Below are positions 1 to 6,136 of a stretch of DNA of 64,000 bases, one piece after another. The first letter of the stretch is position 1, and each line of letters opens with the position of its first letter. Under the pieces are notes generated by a model. The model made no database searches and was not told the origin of the DNA. It saw only the letters and a list, made by a program, of their open reading frames with translations. Both the position numbers and the translations under genes were made by a program. The stretch covers positions 62,001 through 126,000 of the forward strand of contig CALVLN010000002.1 in the NCBI GenBank assembly GCA_944338165.1, read 5' to 3'. This DNA comes from an uncultured Clostridia bacterium. Lineage in GTDB: Bacteria; Bacillota; Clostridia; Christensenellales; Borkfalkiaceae.

Positions 1-698
1 CGTGGGCGTTTGACGGAATTTCAAATTTAACAGAGCTGTATATTTCCGAGCACATGACCGATATAGACATATTTGCTTTCGTCTATTGCGGAAATATCCA
101 AAAGATAGAGGTTGCGGAGGGCAACACCGTTTATTGCACAATAAACAATATGCTGGTGCTGCGCGAAAGCAAATATGTGATCCGCGCCTGTGCAGACAGC
201 GTTATTCCCTCCGACGGCAGTATTTTGGGGCTTTGTGACGGGGCGTTTACGGGTTGTGCGGTAAAGAATGTGTATATACCGGCGTGCATAAAGTTTGTAG
301 GCCCTAATAGCTTTGACGATTGCACGCAGATAGAGAGCATAACCGTAGAGGAGGGCAACGAGCATTATTACGGCGCAGGCAACTGTCTCATGGAAAGGGA
401 TGCGAGCGGCGAAACGACGCTTATTAAGGGGTGCGACAACAGTTATGTTGCCGAGGGCGTGGATATAATACGTCACGAAGCCTTTAAAGATTGCGATTTC
501 AAGAGCATAACCATTGCCTCAACAGTCAAAGAAATATCTTCATTTGCCTTTCAGGATTGCACGCAGCTCACCGAAATAATTTTCGAGGGCACCGTCGAAG
601 AGTGGAACGCCGTTGAAAAGGGAGACGGCTGGGATATTAACACAGGCGAATATGTGGTGCGTTGTGTAGACGGCATCGTTGAAAAATCTGCGGCGTAG
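1..698 (+). CDS. BspA-type leucine-rich repeat protein, 3' part
   Basis: The reading frame is open to the left edge of the window, so the start is missing. The protein shows repeating units of the LRR_5/BspA type: short blocks such as AFKDCDFKSITI and AFQDCTQLTEIIFEGT, each with a conserved asparagine or aspartate-cysteine turn and a following beta strand. Such proteins in gut Clostridia are usually secreted or surface-attached and bind host or microbial ligands; no signal peptide can be judged because the N-terminus is absent. The last repeat is followed by a short tail with no sortase motif or membrane helix. Isoleucine is often written ATA and lysine AAA, unlike the rest of the window, which suggests transfer. 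A rho-independent terminator follows directly. Confidence 0.85.
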   Translation, partial: WAFDGISNLTELYISEHMTDIDIFAFVYCGNIQKIEVAEGNTVYCTINNMLVLRESKYVIRACADSVIPSDGSILGLCDGAFTGCAVKNVYIPACIKFVGPNSFDDCTQIESITVEEGNEHYYGAGNCLMERDASGETTLIKGCDNSYVAEGVDIIRHEAFKDCDFKSITIASTVKEISSFAFQDCTQLTEIIFEGTVEEWNAVEKGDGWDINTGEYVVRCVDGIVEKSAA

Positions 699-735
699 CC
701 GCAGATTTGTGCTTACGGAGCGTATTAAAAATATA

Positions 736-779
736 AAAAACTGTCCATAGAAAGATACCTTCCTATGGATAGTTTTTTT
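736..779 (+). terminator. Rho-independent terminator after the LRR gene
   Basis: Inverted arms ACTGTCCATAG and CTATGGATAGT around a loop of about 11 bases are followed by seven T residues, about 40 bases after the LRR stop codon. Confidence 0.9.
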
Positions 780-1304
780 ATGTGGAATGTCCGAAAAACG
801 GTATGCAAAACCTATCCAAAGTAAGCCCGCCCTGCCCGTGGCGGCAGATTTGCAGGCAATACAAGGCAAAAGCCGCAGATAATACAGGACGTATTGTCAA
901 GGATTTCAATATGGTAGAGGCGCAAATGCCGCTTTTAATCAGGGTTGATTTGCTTTGAATAGGTTCAACAGCCTGCCACGCTGAGAGGCGCAACAAGAAC
1001 ATACGGAGCGAGAATTCACCTCGTCCGTCAGCGGCGCGAAGACCGCCTATTATAAACAGTGACAGCCGTCATTGGCTACTCACACAAGTGAGGTCGTCGC
1101 ACAATGTTGCGGATATTCTTGTACCGCACAAAGTGCGGCACGTCCCCTCGTCGGGGCGGGAACTGTCAGCCACGAACAGGCAATGGATAAGGCAAAGTCA
1201 GAATATAAAAAAATCAGGCAAGAACGCTCTCCAAAGTAAAACAAGCATATCTTGATTGCATAAACGAATTTTAAATCAGAAAGCAAAAAATGATAAAAAC
1301 AGTA
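780..1304. other. Gene-poor, AT-rich spacer with small hairpins
   Basis: No gene that I recognise. On the plus strand about 55 codons stay open and close with TGA near 956-958, ending in the residues MVEAQMPLLIRVDLL; there is no convincing start or ribosome binding site, so it may be a gene remnant. Further on, perfect small stems occur: CTCAC/GTGAG at 1079-1092, CCGCAC/GTGCGG at 1124-1138 and CCCC/GGGG at 1144-1156. They could be a structured RNA or debris of a mobile element. Base composition resembles the adjoining LRR gene, not the chromosome further right. Confidence 0.4.
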
Positions 1305-1703
1305 TCAATTAAAGCAATTCCCTTCTATTCCCGTAAAAAAGTGTCCATAAAAATATGTTACAGTGTCCACGTAGTAACCTCTGCACCAAAATTGCCGGTT
1401 CCTGTATTTGAATTTCATGCTGCCCCATTTTTGGTAGATCATCAGGCTGCTCTTTCCTTTCAGAAAACCCATAAACCCGGACACGCTGATCTTGGGCGGA
1501 ATCGACAACAGCATATGGATATGATCGGGGCATACTTCGGCTTCTATGATCTCCACACCTTTCCACCGGCACAATTCCCGAAGTATTGCCCCGATCTCCA
1601 ATCGTTTCTCTTCATAGAATACTTTTCGCCTGTATTTCGGCGCAAACACTACATGATACTTGCAATTCCACTTTGTATGTGCTAAACTTCTTATGTCATC
1701 CAT
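1305..1703 (-). pseudogene. tnpA: IS200-type transposase TnpA, catalytic tyrosine lost
   Basis: TnpA of the Y1 HUH superfamily cuts and joins single-stranded IS ends with a tyrosine nucleophile. The start chosen is the ATG at 1703, preceded by AAAAGGAGG; this gives the normal N-terminus (MDDIRSLAHTKWNCKYH). The HUH metal motif is intact as CPDHIHML, with histidines at about residues 61 and 63. After YYVDTV (residue about 115) the sequence no longer resembles the family and ends about 17 residues later. Functional relatives continue into a helix carrying the catalytic tyrosine roughly 60 residues after the HUH motif; that helix is missing, so the protein should be inactive. The frame itself is open, so a short product may still be made. 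Confidence 0.8.
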
Positions 1704-1830
1704 TTGGATGTCCTCCTTTTGATTCTTAGTTTGCAACTGCCAGGTCGCAACTCTATTATATCAAAAGGAGTTTTTTATTTCAAAATTCATCGCTAAGGCT
1801 CTTTGTTACCCGCGGACTATCCGCGGGTTT
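1359..1830 (-). mobile_element. 3'-truncated IS200/IS605-family insertion sequence
   Basis: The element retains the left part of an IS200: a perfect 9-bp subterminal hairpin (ACCCGCGGA, loop CTA, TCCGCGGGT at 1808-1828), a leader, and most of the tnpA gene on the minus strand. Homology to TnpA stops near 1359, after the residues YYVDTV, and no right-end hairpin is visible beyond that point. The heptamer GTGTCCA occurs at 1341-1347 and again at 1363-1369, spanning the break, which would fit a deletion between short repeats. No tnpB lies nearby. Confidence 0.75.
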
Positions 1831-1838
1831 TAGGATAC

Positions 1839-1876
1839 AAAAAAAGCACCAAGCCGAACGGCTTGGTGCTTTTTGT
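1839..1876. terminator. Bidirectional terminator
   Basis: A 16-bp perfect stem (AAAAAGCACCAAGCCG with its complement, two-base loop) has A and T tracts on both sides. It can end the minus-strand gene at 1913 and shields it from the IS remnant. Confidence 0.85.
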
Positions 1877-1912
1877 TATAAAATCGATCGAGTTTCTCAG
1901 GCAGAGAATGCA

Positions 1913-2164
1913 TCAATTCTCCGATGTTATCCCTTTCGCGTCCTCTGTCTCAGAAAAAGACAAATATTCCAGACTTTCCTCTTCCGTTGAAAACCGTACC
2001 TCCCCCTCTCGTGCCATGACGATATAAGGCAATCCAACACAGGCGTGTTTTTGATATTCAGGTATGTAAACGTCGTACCCCTTCCAGCGCTTCCCCTTAT
2101 GGAAGCCGTCCGCTCCGAGCGCCTCGACATATTCCTCTATGCTCTTTTTGAGTTCTTCCTTCAT
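1913..2164 (-). CDS. Small hypothetical protein
   Basis: An 83-residue soluble protein that I cannot assign. The start at 2164 is chosen because AGGAGGGGGAG sits directly upstream; a longer version from 2194 lacks such a site. The N-terminal third is a charged amphipathic helix (MKEELKKSIEEYVEAL), followed by an aromatic strand-rich segment (YDVYIPEYQKH, GLPYIVMAREGEVRFST) and an acidic tail. No signal peptide, membrane helix or cysteine pair. It stands alone between two hairpin terminators. Confidence 0.6.
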   Translation of the reverse strand: MKEELKKSIEEYVEALGADGFHKGKRWKGYDVYIPEYQKHACVGLPYIVMAREGEVRFSTEEESLEYLSFSETEDAKGITSEN

Positions 2165-2192
2165 CTCCCCCTCCTCTACATGATGCGATCGC

Positions 2193-2229
2193 AAAATTCT
2201 TCGGCGGCACGATTCCGCCGAAGAATTTT
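2193..2229. terminator. Hairpin terminator
   Basis: Perfect 15-bp stem AAAATTCTTCGGCGG / CCGCCGAAGAATTTT with a seven-base loop. It follows the stop codon of the flavoprotein gene on the minus strand and can work in both directions. Confidence 0.8.
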
Positions 2230-2240
2230 ACAACGACCGA

Positions 2241-2861
2241 TCAGCGGATGAAATTGGTGCGTACGGACGCATCCGTCTGCGGGATCGCGATGCCTGCCGC
2301 CTTTCCCGCCTCGATGCAGCGGAGCAGCCATACCATGTTCAGCGCAAGATTGCGCATCGTCTGCATCCCCTCCTTATCCTGCATCACTTCCTGCGGCGTC
2401 TTGCCGTAGACCATGTTCCAGTAGGACGAGGACACGACGGGCATCTGCGCGATCCCCATATACTTATTGATCACGTCAAAGGAGGCCGCCGTGCCGCCAC
2501 GCCGCGCACTTACGATACACGCCGCGGGTTTGTGCGCAAAAAAGCGGCTTCCCGCATAAAATGCGCGGTCAAGCAAGGACAAAAGCTGTCCGCTCGGATG
2601 CGCGTAATAGACGGGCGACCCGAATACGAAGGCATCCGCCGTCTGCGCCGCCTCCAGCAGGCGATTGGCAGCGTCGTCAAAGGTACACTTGCCCAGCTCT
2701 CTGCAGCGCCCGCAGGCGATACAGTCCTGCACGGGCTTTGCGCCCGACTGGAAGATCTCGCCTGAGACGCCCTCTTTTTCCAATACGGTTTTGATCTCGC
2801 AAAGCGCCGTAAACGTGCAGCCGTTGGCGCGCGGGCTTCCGTTGACCAGTAAAACTTTCAT
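2241..2861 (-). CDS. NADPH-dependent FMN reductase / iron-sulfur flavoprotein-like
   Basis: A 206-residue flavodoxin-fold protein. The N-terminus MKVLLVNGSPRANGCT is the FMN phosphate-binding loop typical of the NADPH-dependent FMN reductase family; CIACGRC followed by a further cysteine (ELGKCTF) near residues 52-65 resembles the compact cysteine cluster of archaeal and clostridial iron-sulfur flavoproteins. GSPVYYAHPSGQ contacts flavin in relatives. It probably moves electrons between ferredoxin or NAD(P)H and an unknown acceptor. Start at 2861 is set by AAGGAGG. It is the last gene of the alcohol dehydrogenase/TetR run, 47 bases after the phosphoesterase, and ends at a strong hairpin. A redox stress or detoxification role is inferred from this context only. 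Confidence 0.8.
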   Translation of the reverse strand: MKVLLVNGSPRANGCTFTALCEIKTVLEKEGVSGEIFQSGAKPVQDCIACGRCRELGKCTFDDAANRLLEAAQTADAFVFGSPVYYAHPSGQLLSLLDRAFYAGSRFFAHKPAACIVSARRGGTAASFDVINKYMGIAQMPVVSSSYWNMVYGKTPQEVMQDKEGMQTMRNLALNMVWLLRCIEAGKAAGIAIPQTDASVRTNFIR

Positions 2862-2908
2862 TTTTTTCCTCCTTGCCCTATCGGTGATCGCGCGGACGGA
2901 AACTCCCG

Positions 2909-3595
2909 TCAACGCGCGTCGGAAACATAAAAACAGCGGCAGGTATCCAGACAGACGCAGCCCATGACCCCGCTCTTTGCCGACATCATATCGAGGTGCA
3001 CCTTGCAAAACGCAGACATGCCCCCTCCGTTGTTCTCGCCGCGGCGCGGATAGAACAAGATCTCATCGCGCCCGGTCAGGTAGCGTACGGGGGTATGCCC
3101 GTAGAGTACGCATTTGCAGCCGCGCGGCAGAACGTCCGCATCCTTAAACCTGCGGTCATAGACGAGCTGCTCGATGCTTGCCTGCCCAGGCGGAAGCAGC
3201 GTGCCGTCTTCCAAAAGCGGAAGCCCTGCATGCACGCCGATCCAGTCTGTCCCCTCCGCAAAATAGGGCAAGCCCTCCAGCGCGTCCACCGTATCCCAGT
3301 CGAGCAGCGCTCCATCCGTAAAATAGGCGCGAAGCTGCTCCAATACCTTGTCGTAATCGCGCGCGGCACGCATCAGCCCCTGATAATACTTGATAAAATC
3401 GTATTCATGGTTGCCGGCGACGTAGACCGCCTCCGGCATGGAAAGGAGCAGCTTTGCGAGGCGAACGCTTTCGGGGCCCTTGTCGACGGCATCCCCCAGC
3501 ACGTACAGCGTATCCCCACCGCCGAAACGGATCTTTTCCAGCAGGCGGCAGAACAGGCCGTAACAGCCGTGCGGATCGGAAAGACAATATCGCAT
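2909..3595 (-). CDS. Calcineurin-like metallophosphoesterase (PP1/PrpE-like)
   Basis: A 228-residue serine/threonine phosphatase-type metallophosphoesterase. The dimetal motifs appear in order: DPHG (residues 7-10, replacing the usual DIHG), GDAVDKGPES (about 34-43), GNHEYD (about 61-66) and later VHAG and YGHTP. Substrates of relatives include phosphoproteins, bis(5'-nucleosyl) tetraphosphates and capped RNAs; which applies is unknown. The ATG at 3595 has no Shine-Dalgarno sequence but lies only six bases after the -10 box of its own promoter, so translation from a leaderless mRNA is likely. The gene also lies downstream of tetR and may be reached by operon read-through. Confidence 0.85.
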   Translation of the reverse strand: MRYCLSDPHGCYGLFCRLLEKIRFGGGDTLYVLGDAVDKGPESVRLAKLLLSMPEAVYVAGNHEYDFIKYYQGLMRAARDYDKVLEQLRAYFTDGALLDWDTVDALEGLPYFAEGTDWIGVHAGLPLLEDGTLLPPGQASIEQLVYDRRFKDADVLPRGCKCVLYGHTPVRYLTGRDEILFYPRRGENNGGGMSAFCKVHLDMMSAKSGVMGCVCLDTCRCFYVSDAR

Positions 3596-3601
3596 ATCCG
3601 T

Positions 3602-3630
3602 ATCTTAACACGGATAACGGAAAAAGTCAA
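3602..3630 (-). promoter_or_regulatory. Promoter for the phosphoesterase gene
   Basis: TTGACT, 17 bases, TAAGAT. The -35 box overlaps the tetR stop codon and the -10 box ends six bases before the phosphoesterase ATG. An inverted repeat TATCCGT/ACGGATA (3595-3616) surrounds the -10 box and could be an operator or a 5' hairpin. Confidence 0.65.
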
Positions 3631-4259
3631 GTCCCGCCCGAAAGAAATGCGGAAAACATTTCCGTAAAGGCGCGTATCAACTCGGACATGGTATACTCCT
3701 TATACGCGACGCCCGCCTGCTTCATCGCCGTTTTCTGTTTCTCCGTCATCTCCGTATACGGATAAACGCCGAAGAGAAAGGGAAAGAAGGCGTAAAGGAA
3801 GCGCTCGACCGCCTCATCCCCTGCGCGCGGAAAATGCGCCTTCAGACATGCCCCCACCGCATGCAGGGAATCCCGGTATACGCGCTTGAAGCTGACGAGG
3901 GATTCCAGGCGGCTGCCTGCCTCCATATCGTACAAATTCATGGAGAGCAGTTTGAGCATGCAGCGCCGCCCTGCCAGCGTCTCCGCAAAGGCAGAGGGAA
4001 ACTCCGATGCCGGGCGGGGCGATGCCGCAAGTGCGAGAAGGTCCTCCGTCCATACGGCATATTCCCGTTCCAGAAGCGCAAGAAAGATCTCCTCCTTGGT
4101 GCGGAAATAATTATAAATGGACGTCCGCGTGAACGACGTCTTGGCGCCGATCATGCCGAGTGTGATCTCCTTGAACGGCAGCGAACCGTACAGCTGTGCG
4201 CACGCCTCCACGATCTCTGCCCTGCGGGCATTCACGAGCGCCTTTGAACCTTTCGGCAT
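3627..4259 (-). CDS. TetR/AcrR-family transcriptional regulator
   Basis: A 210-residue one-component repressor. Residues about 10-57 form the TetR helix-turn-helix domain, with the recognition part SFTRTSIYNYFRTKEEIFLALL being typical; the remaining residues form the helical ligand and dimer domain. Ligand unknown. It is the third gene after an alcohol dehydrogenase and a flavodoxin, with gaps of 20 and 16 bases, so all three are surely cotranscribed. The promoter of this run carries two palindromes of the CTGACA-N3-TGTCAG kind that are natural TetR operators, so autoregulation is very likely. The inducer may be an aldehyde, quinone or other electrophile, judging from the redox genes, but nothing in the sequence proves this. 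Confidence 0.9.
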   Translation of the reverse strand: MPKGSKALVNARRAEIVEACAQLYGSLPFKEITLGMIGAKTSFTRTSIYNYFRTKEEIFLALLEREYAVWTEDLLALAASPRPASEFPSAFAETLAGRRCMLKLLSMNLYDMEAGSRLESLVSFKRVYRDSLHAVGACLKAHFPRAGDEAVERFLYAFFPFLFGVYPYTEMTEKQKTAMKQAGVAYKEYTMSELIRAFTEMFSAFLSGGT

Positions 4260-4275
4260 ACCGCCCTCCCGCGCC

Positions 4276-4737
4276 TTACAGGGCGCCCTTTGCCCAGGCG
4301 GCGGCGCCGCCGTTTACGAGCTTCCCCTTTTTCCATGCCGCCGCGGGGTACAGTTCCTTCAGGCGGCGCTCCGCGCCCGATATGCCGCTGCCGCCCGACG
4401 TCGCAAAGGGAAAGATCGCCTTGCCGTCTGTCTTGCATGCGTCCAGAAAGCTGTCGATGATGCGCGGCTCCACATACCACCATACGGGGAATCCCAGAAA
4501 GACGGCCTCGTATCCCGAAAGATCGGGAACTGCCGACGCCAAAGCGGGGCGGCAGGCGGGATCGTTCATCTCTACGCTGCTGCGACTTTTTTTGTCGGTC
4601 CAGTCGAGATCGGCCGCCGTGTACGGCTGTGCGGGCTCGATGGAGAAAAGGTCGCCCCCGACCGCCGCGGCGATCTCCCGGGCGGCGCGCTCCGTCACGC
4701 CGCTCGCCGAAAAATATGCAACAAGGACGTTACTCAT
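4276..4737 (-). CDS. Flavodoxin
   Basis: A 153-residue flavodoxin-like protein. The FMN phosphate loop is seen near the N-terminus (YFSASGVTERAA, residues 8-19) and the isoalloxazine-contacting segment at FLGFPVWWYVEPRIIDSFLD, with the later FATSGGSGIS loop. Small flavodoxins of this subgroup often reduce quinones or act as electron donors to reductases. No N-terminal signal, so cytoplasmic. It lies between the iron alcohol dehydrogenase and tetR in one operon, and the pairing of a flavodoxin with a YqhD-like dehydrogenase resembles aldehyde or electrophile detoxification gene sets in other bacteria. Confidence 0.88.
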   Translation of the reverse strand: MSNVLVAYFSASGVTERAAREIAAAVGGDLFSIEPAQPYTAADLDWTDKKSRSSVEMNDPACRPALASAVPDLSGYEAVFLGFPVWWYVEPRIIDSFLDACKTDGKAIFPFATSGGSGISGAERRLKELYPAAAWKKGKLVNGGAAAWAKGAL

Positions 4738-4757
4738 ATCCGTTCCGGCCTCCCGCC

Positions 4758-5927
4758 TTACAGGCTTTCCGCCAAGACCGCTTCGATCTCCTCGCGGCCG
4801 AGCACCTTATAACCGCCCTGCATGACGAGCACGGCGCCCGCGACGTCCTTGACCATCTCCCCGGTCACACCGAGTTCGGAGATGTTCATGACGAGGCCGA
4901 GTTCCTTCATCCACGCCTCCATGGCGGAAAGGCCCGCCTCCGCGATCTCCCGATCCGACTTCCCGGCAGGATCGACGCCCCAGACGTTTTCGGCAAAGCG
5001 CACGAATTTCTTCATGCCGTACGGCAGGATGTGGCGGTAATAGGCAAGCGATACGGCAGAAAGCGTCATGCCGTGCGTGGCGTCCGTATACGCCCCCACC
5101 GCCTGGCCGAGCATGTGCACCATCCAGTCCGTCGTCTTGCCGCGCGAGATGAGCGTGTTCAGCGCCCACGTCGCCGTCCACATGATGTTGGATCGCGCCT
5201 CGTAGTTCTGCATGTCCTTATTGGCGATGCGCGAAGAATGCAGGAGCGAACGCATCAGCCCTTCGGCGAGATAATCGCTCGTGTTATCGTCCTCACCCGA
5301 AAAATACTGCTCGCAGATGTGGCTGAAAATATCGTAAATGCCCGCCACCATCTGATAGTGCGGCAGCGTGAAGGTATACGTGGGGTCGAGCACCGCAAAG
5401 CGGGGCATGACCTTCTCGTCGGCAAAGACGTGCCCGATCTTGAGCTTCTGCTCGCGGTTGGTGATGACGGCGCCCGCGTTCATTTCGCTGCCCGTCCCCA
5501 CCATGGTCAGCACGCAGCCGACGGGGACCACCTCGCAGGAAGGCTCCTCAAAGCGGACATAATATTTCTCCCACGGATCCTCCCCGCAGTGCACGGAGAC
5601 GGCGAGCGCCTTGGCATAGTCGCAGACGGAGCCGCCGCCCACGGCGAGCAGAAAGTCCGCCTTGTGCTCCCGCGCGATCTTCATCCCTTCATACAGCTTT
5701 TCCAGCGTCGGATTCGGCATGACGCCCGCGATCTCCGCGACGTTTTTGCCCGCCTCCCGCAAAAGCCGCAGCGCCTCGTCGTAGATCCCGTTTTTCTTGA
5801 CGGAACCGCCGCCGTAGATGAGCACGACGTTTTTGCCGTACTTGGGAAGTTCTTCCTTCAGATATCCGATCGCCCCTTTGCCGAAATATAACTTCGTGGG
5901 ATTGCAATAGGAAAAATTACCTAACAT
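4758..5927 (-). CDS. Iron-containing alcohol dehydrogenase, YqhD/butanol dehydrogenase type
   Basis: A 389-residue group III alcohol dehydrogenase, which reduces aldehydes to alcohols with NAD(P)H. The dinucleotide-binding motif GGGSVCD is at residues 97-103. The four metal ligands expected from YqhD can be placed at D199 and H203 (GIYDIFSH) and at H271 and H285 (WMVHMLGQ...DATHGM), with the same 14-residue spacing as in YqhD. Full length for the family. Start at 5927 is preceded by GAGGAGG. It is the first gene of the TetR-regulated operon and the likely reason for that regulation: either aldehyde removal or fermentative alcohol formation. The substrate cannot be read from the sequence. Confidence 0.9.
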   Translation of the reverse strand: MLGNFSYCNPTKLYFGKGAIGYLKEELPKYGKNVVLIYGGGSVKKNGIYDEALRLLREAGKNVAEIAGVMPNPTLEKLYEGMKIAREHKADFLLAVGGGSVCDYAKALAVSVHCGEDPWEKYYVRFEEPSCEVVPVGCVLTMVGTGSEMNAGAVITNREQKLKIGHVFADEKVMPRFAVLDPTYTFTLPHYQMVAGIYDIFSHICEQYFSGEDDNTSDYLAEGLMRSLLHSSRIANKDMQNYEARSNIMWTATWALNTLISRGKTTDWMVHMLGQAVGAYTDATHGMTLSAVSLAYYRHILPYGMKKFVRFAENVWGVDPAGKSDREIAEAGLSAMEAWMKELGLVMNISELGVTGEMVKDVAGAVLVMQGGYKVLGREEIEAVLAESL

Positions 5928-5956
5928 GATTCTCCTCCTCGGAATGCCGATTTATT

Positions 5957-6007
5957 CTGACACCTTGTCAGTATCTTTATTATACGCCTGTTCTGACAGC
6001 TTGTCAA
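5957..6007. promoter_or_regulatory. Two palindromic TetR-type operators
   Basis: CTGACACCTTGTCAG at 5957-5971 and CTGACAGCTTGTCAA at 5993-6007 share the half-site CTGACA/TGTCAG. Their centres are 36 bases apart. The first lies around the expected transcription start, the second covers the -35 box, so a dimer on either would block RNA polymerase. Confidence 0.8.
5979..6007 (-). promoter_or_regulatory. Consensus sigma-A promoter of the dehydrogenase-flavodoxin-tetR operon
   Basis: Perfect TTGACA and TATAAT hexamers separated by 17 bases. A promoter this strong next to a repressor gene suggests the operon is normally held off. Confidence 0.9.
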
Positions 6008-6078
6008 TCATATGGCGCAACTTTTTCCCGGTTTTTTCGCGAGGCCGCGGGGAAAATAAAAAAATTTAAAATCAGCCC

Positions 6079-6107
6079 TTGCAAAGCGGCGCGGTTTGTT
6101 TTATAAT
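6079..6107 (+). promoter_or_regulatory. Promoter of the STAND ATPase gene
   Basis: TTGCAA, 17 bases, TATAAT on the plus strand, 30 bases before the ATG at 6137; AAAGGGAG provides the ribosome binding site. Confidence 0.75.
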
Positions 6108-6136
6108 GAGGAAGAGAACAAAAGGGAGAACGCTGC

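Noticed and set aside
1079..1156. CRISPR-like or group II intron-like repeats
   Set aside because: The hairpins are single, different from each other, and show neither regular spacing nor a domain V sequence.
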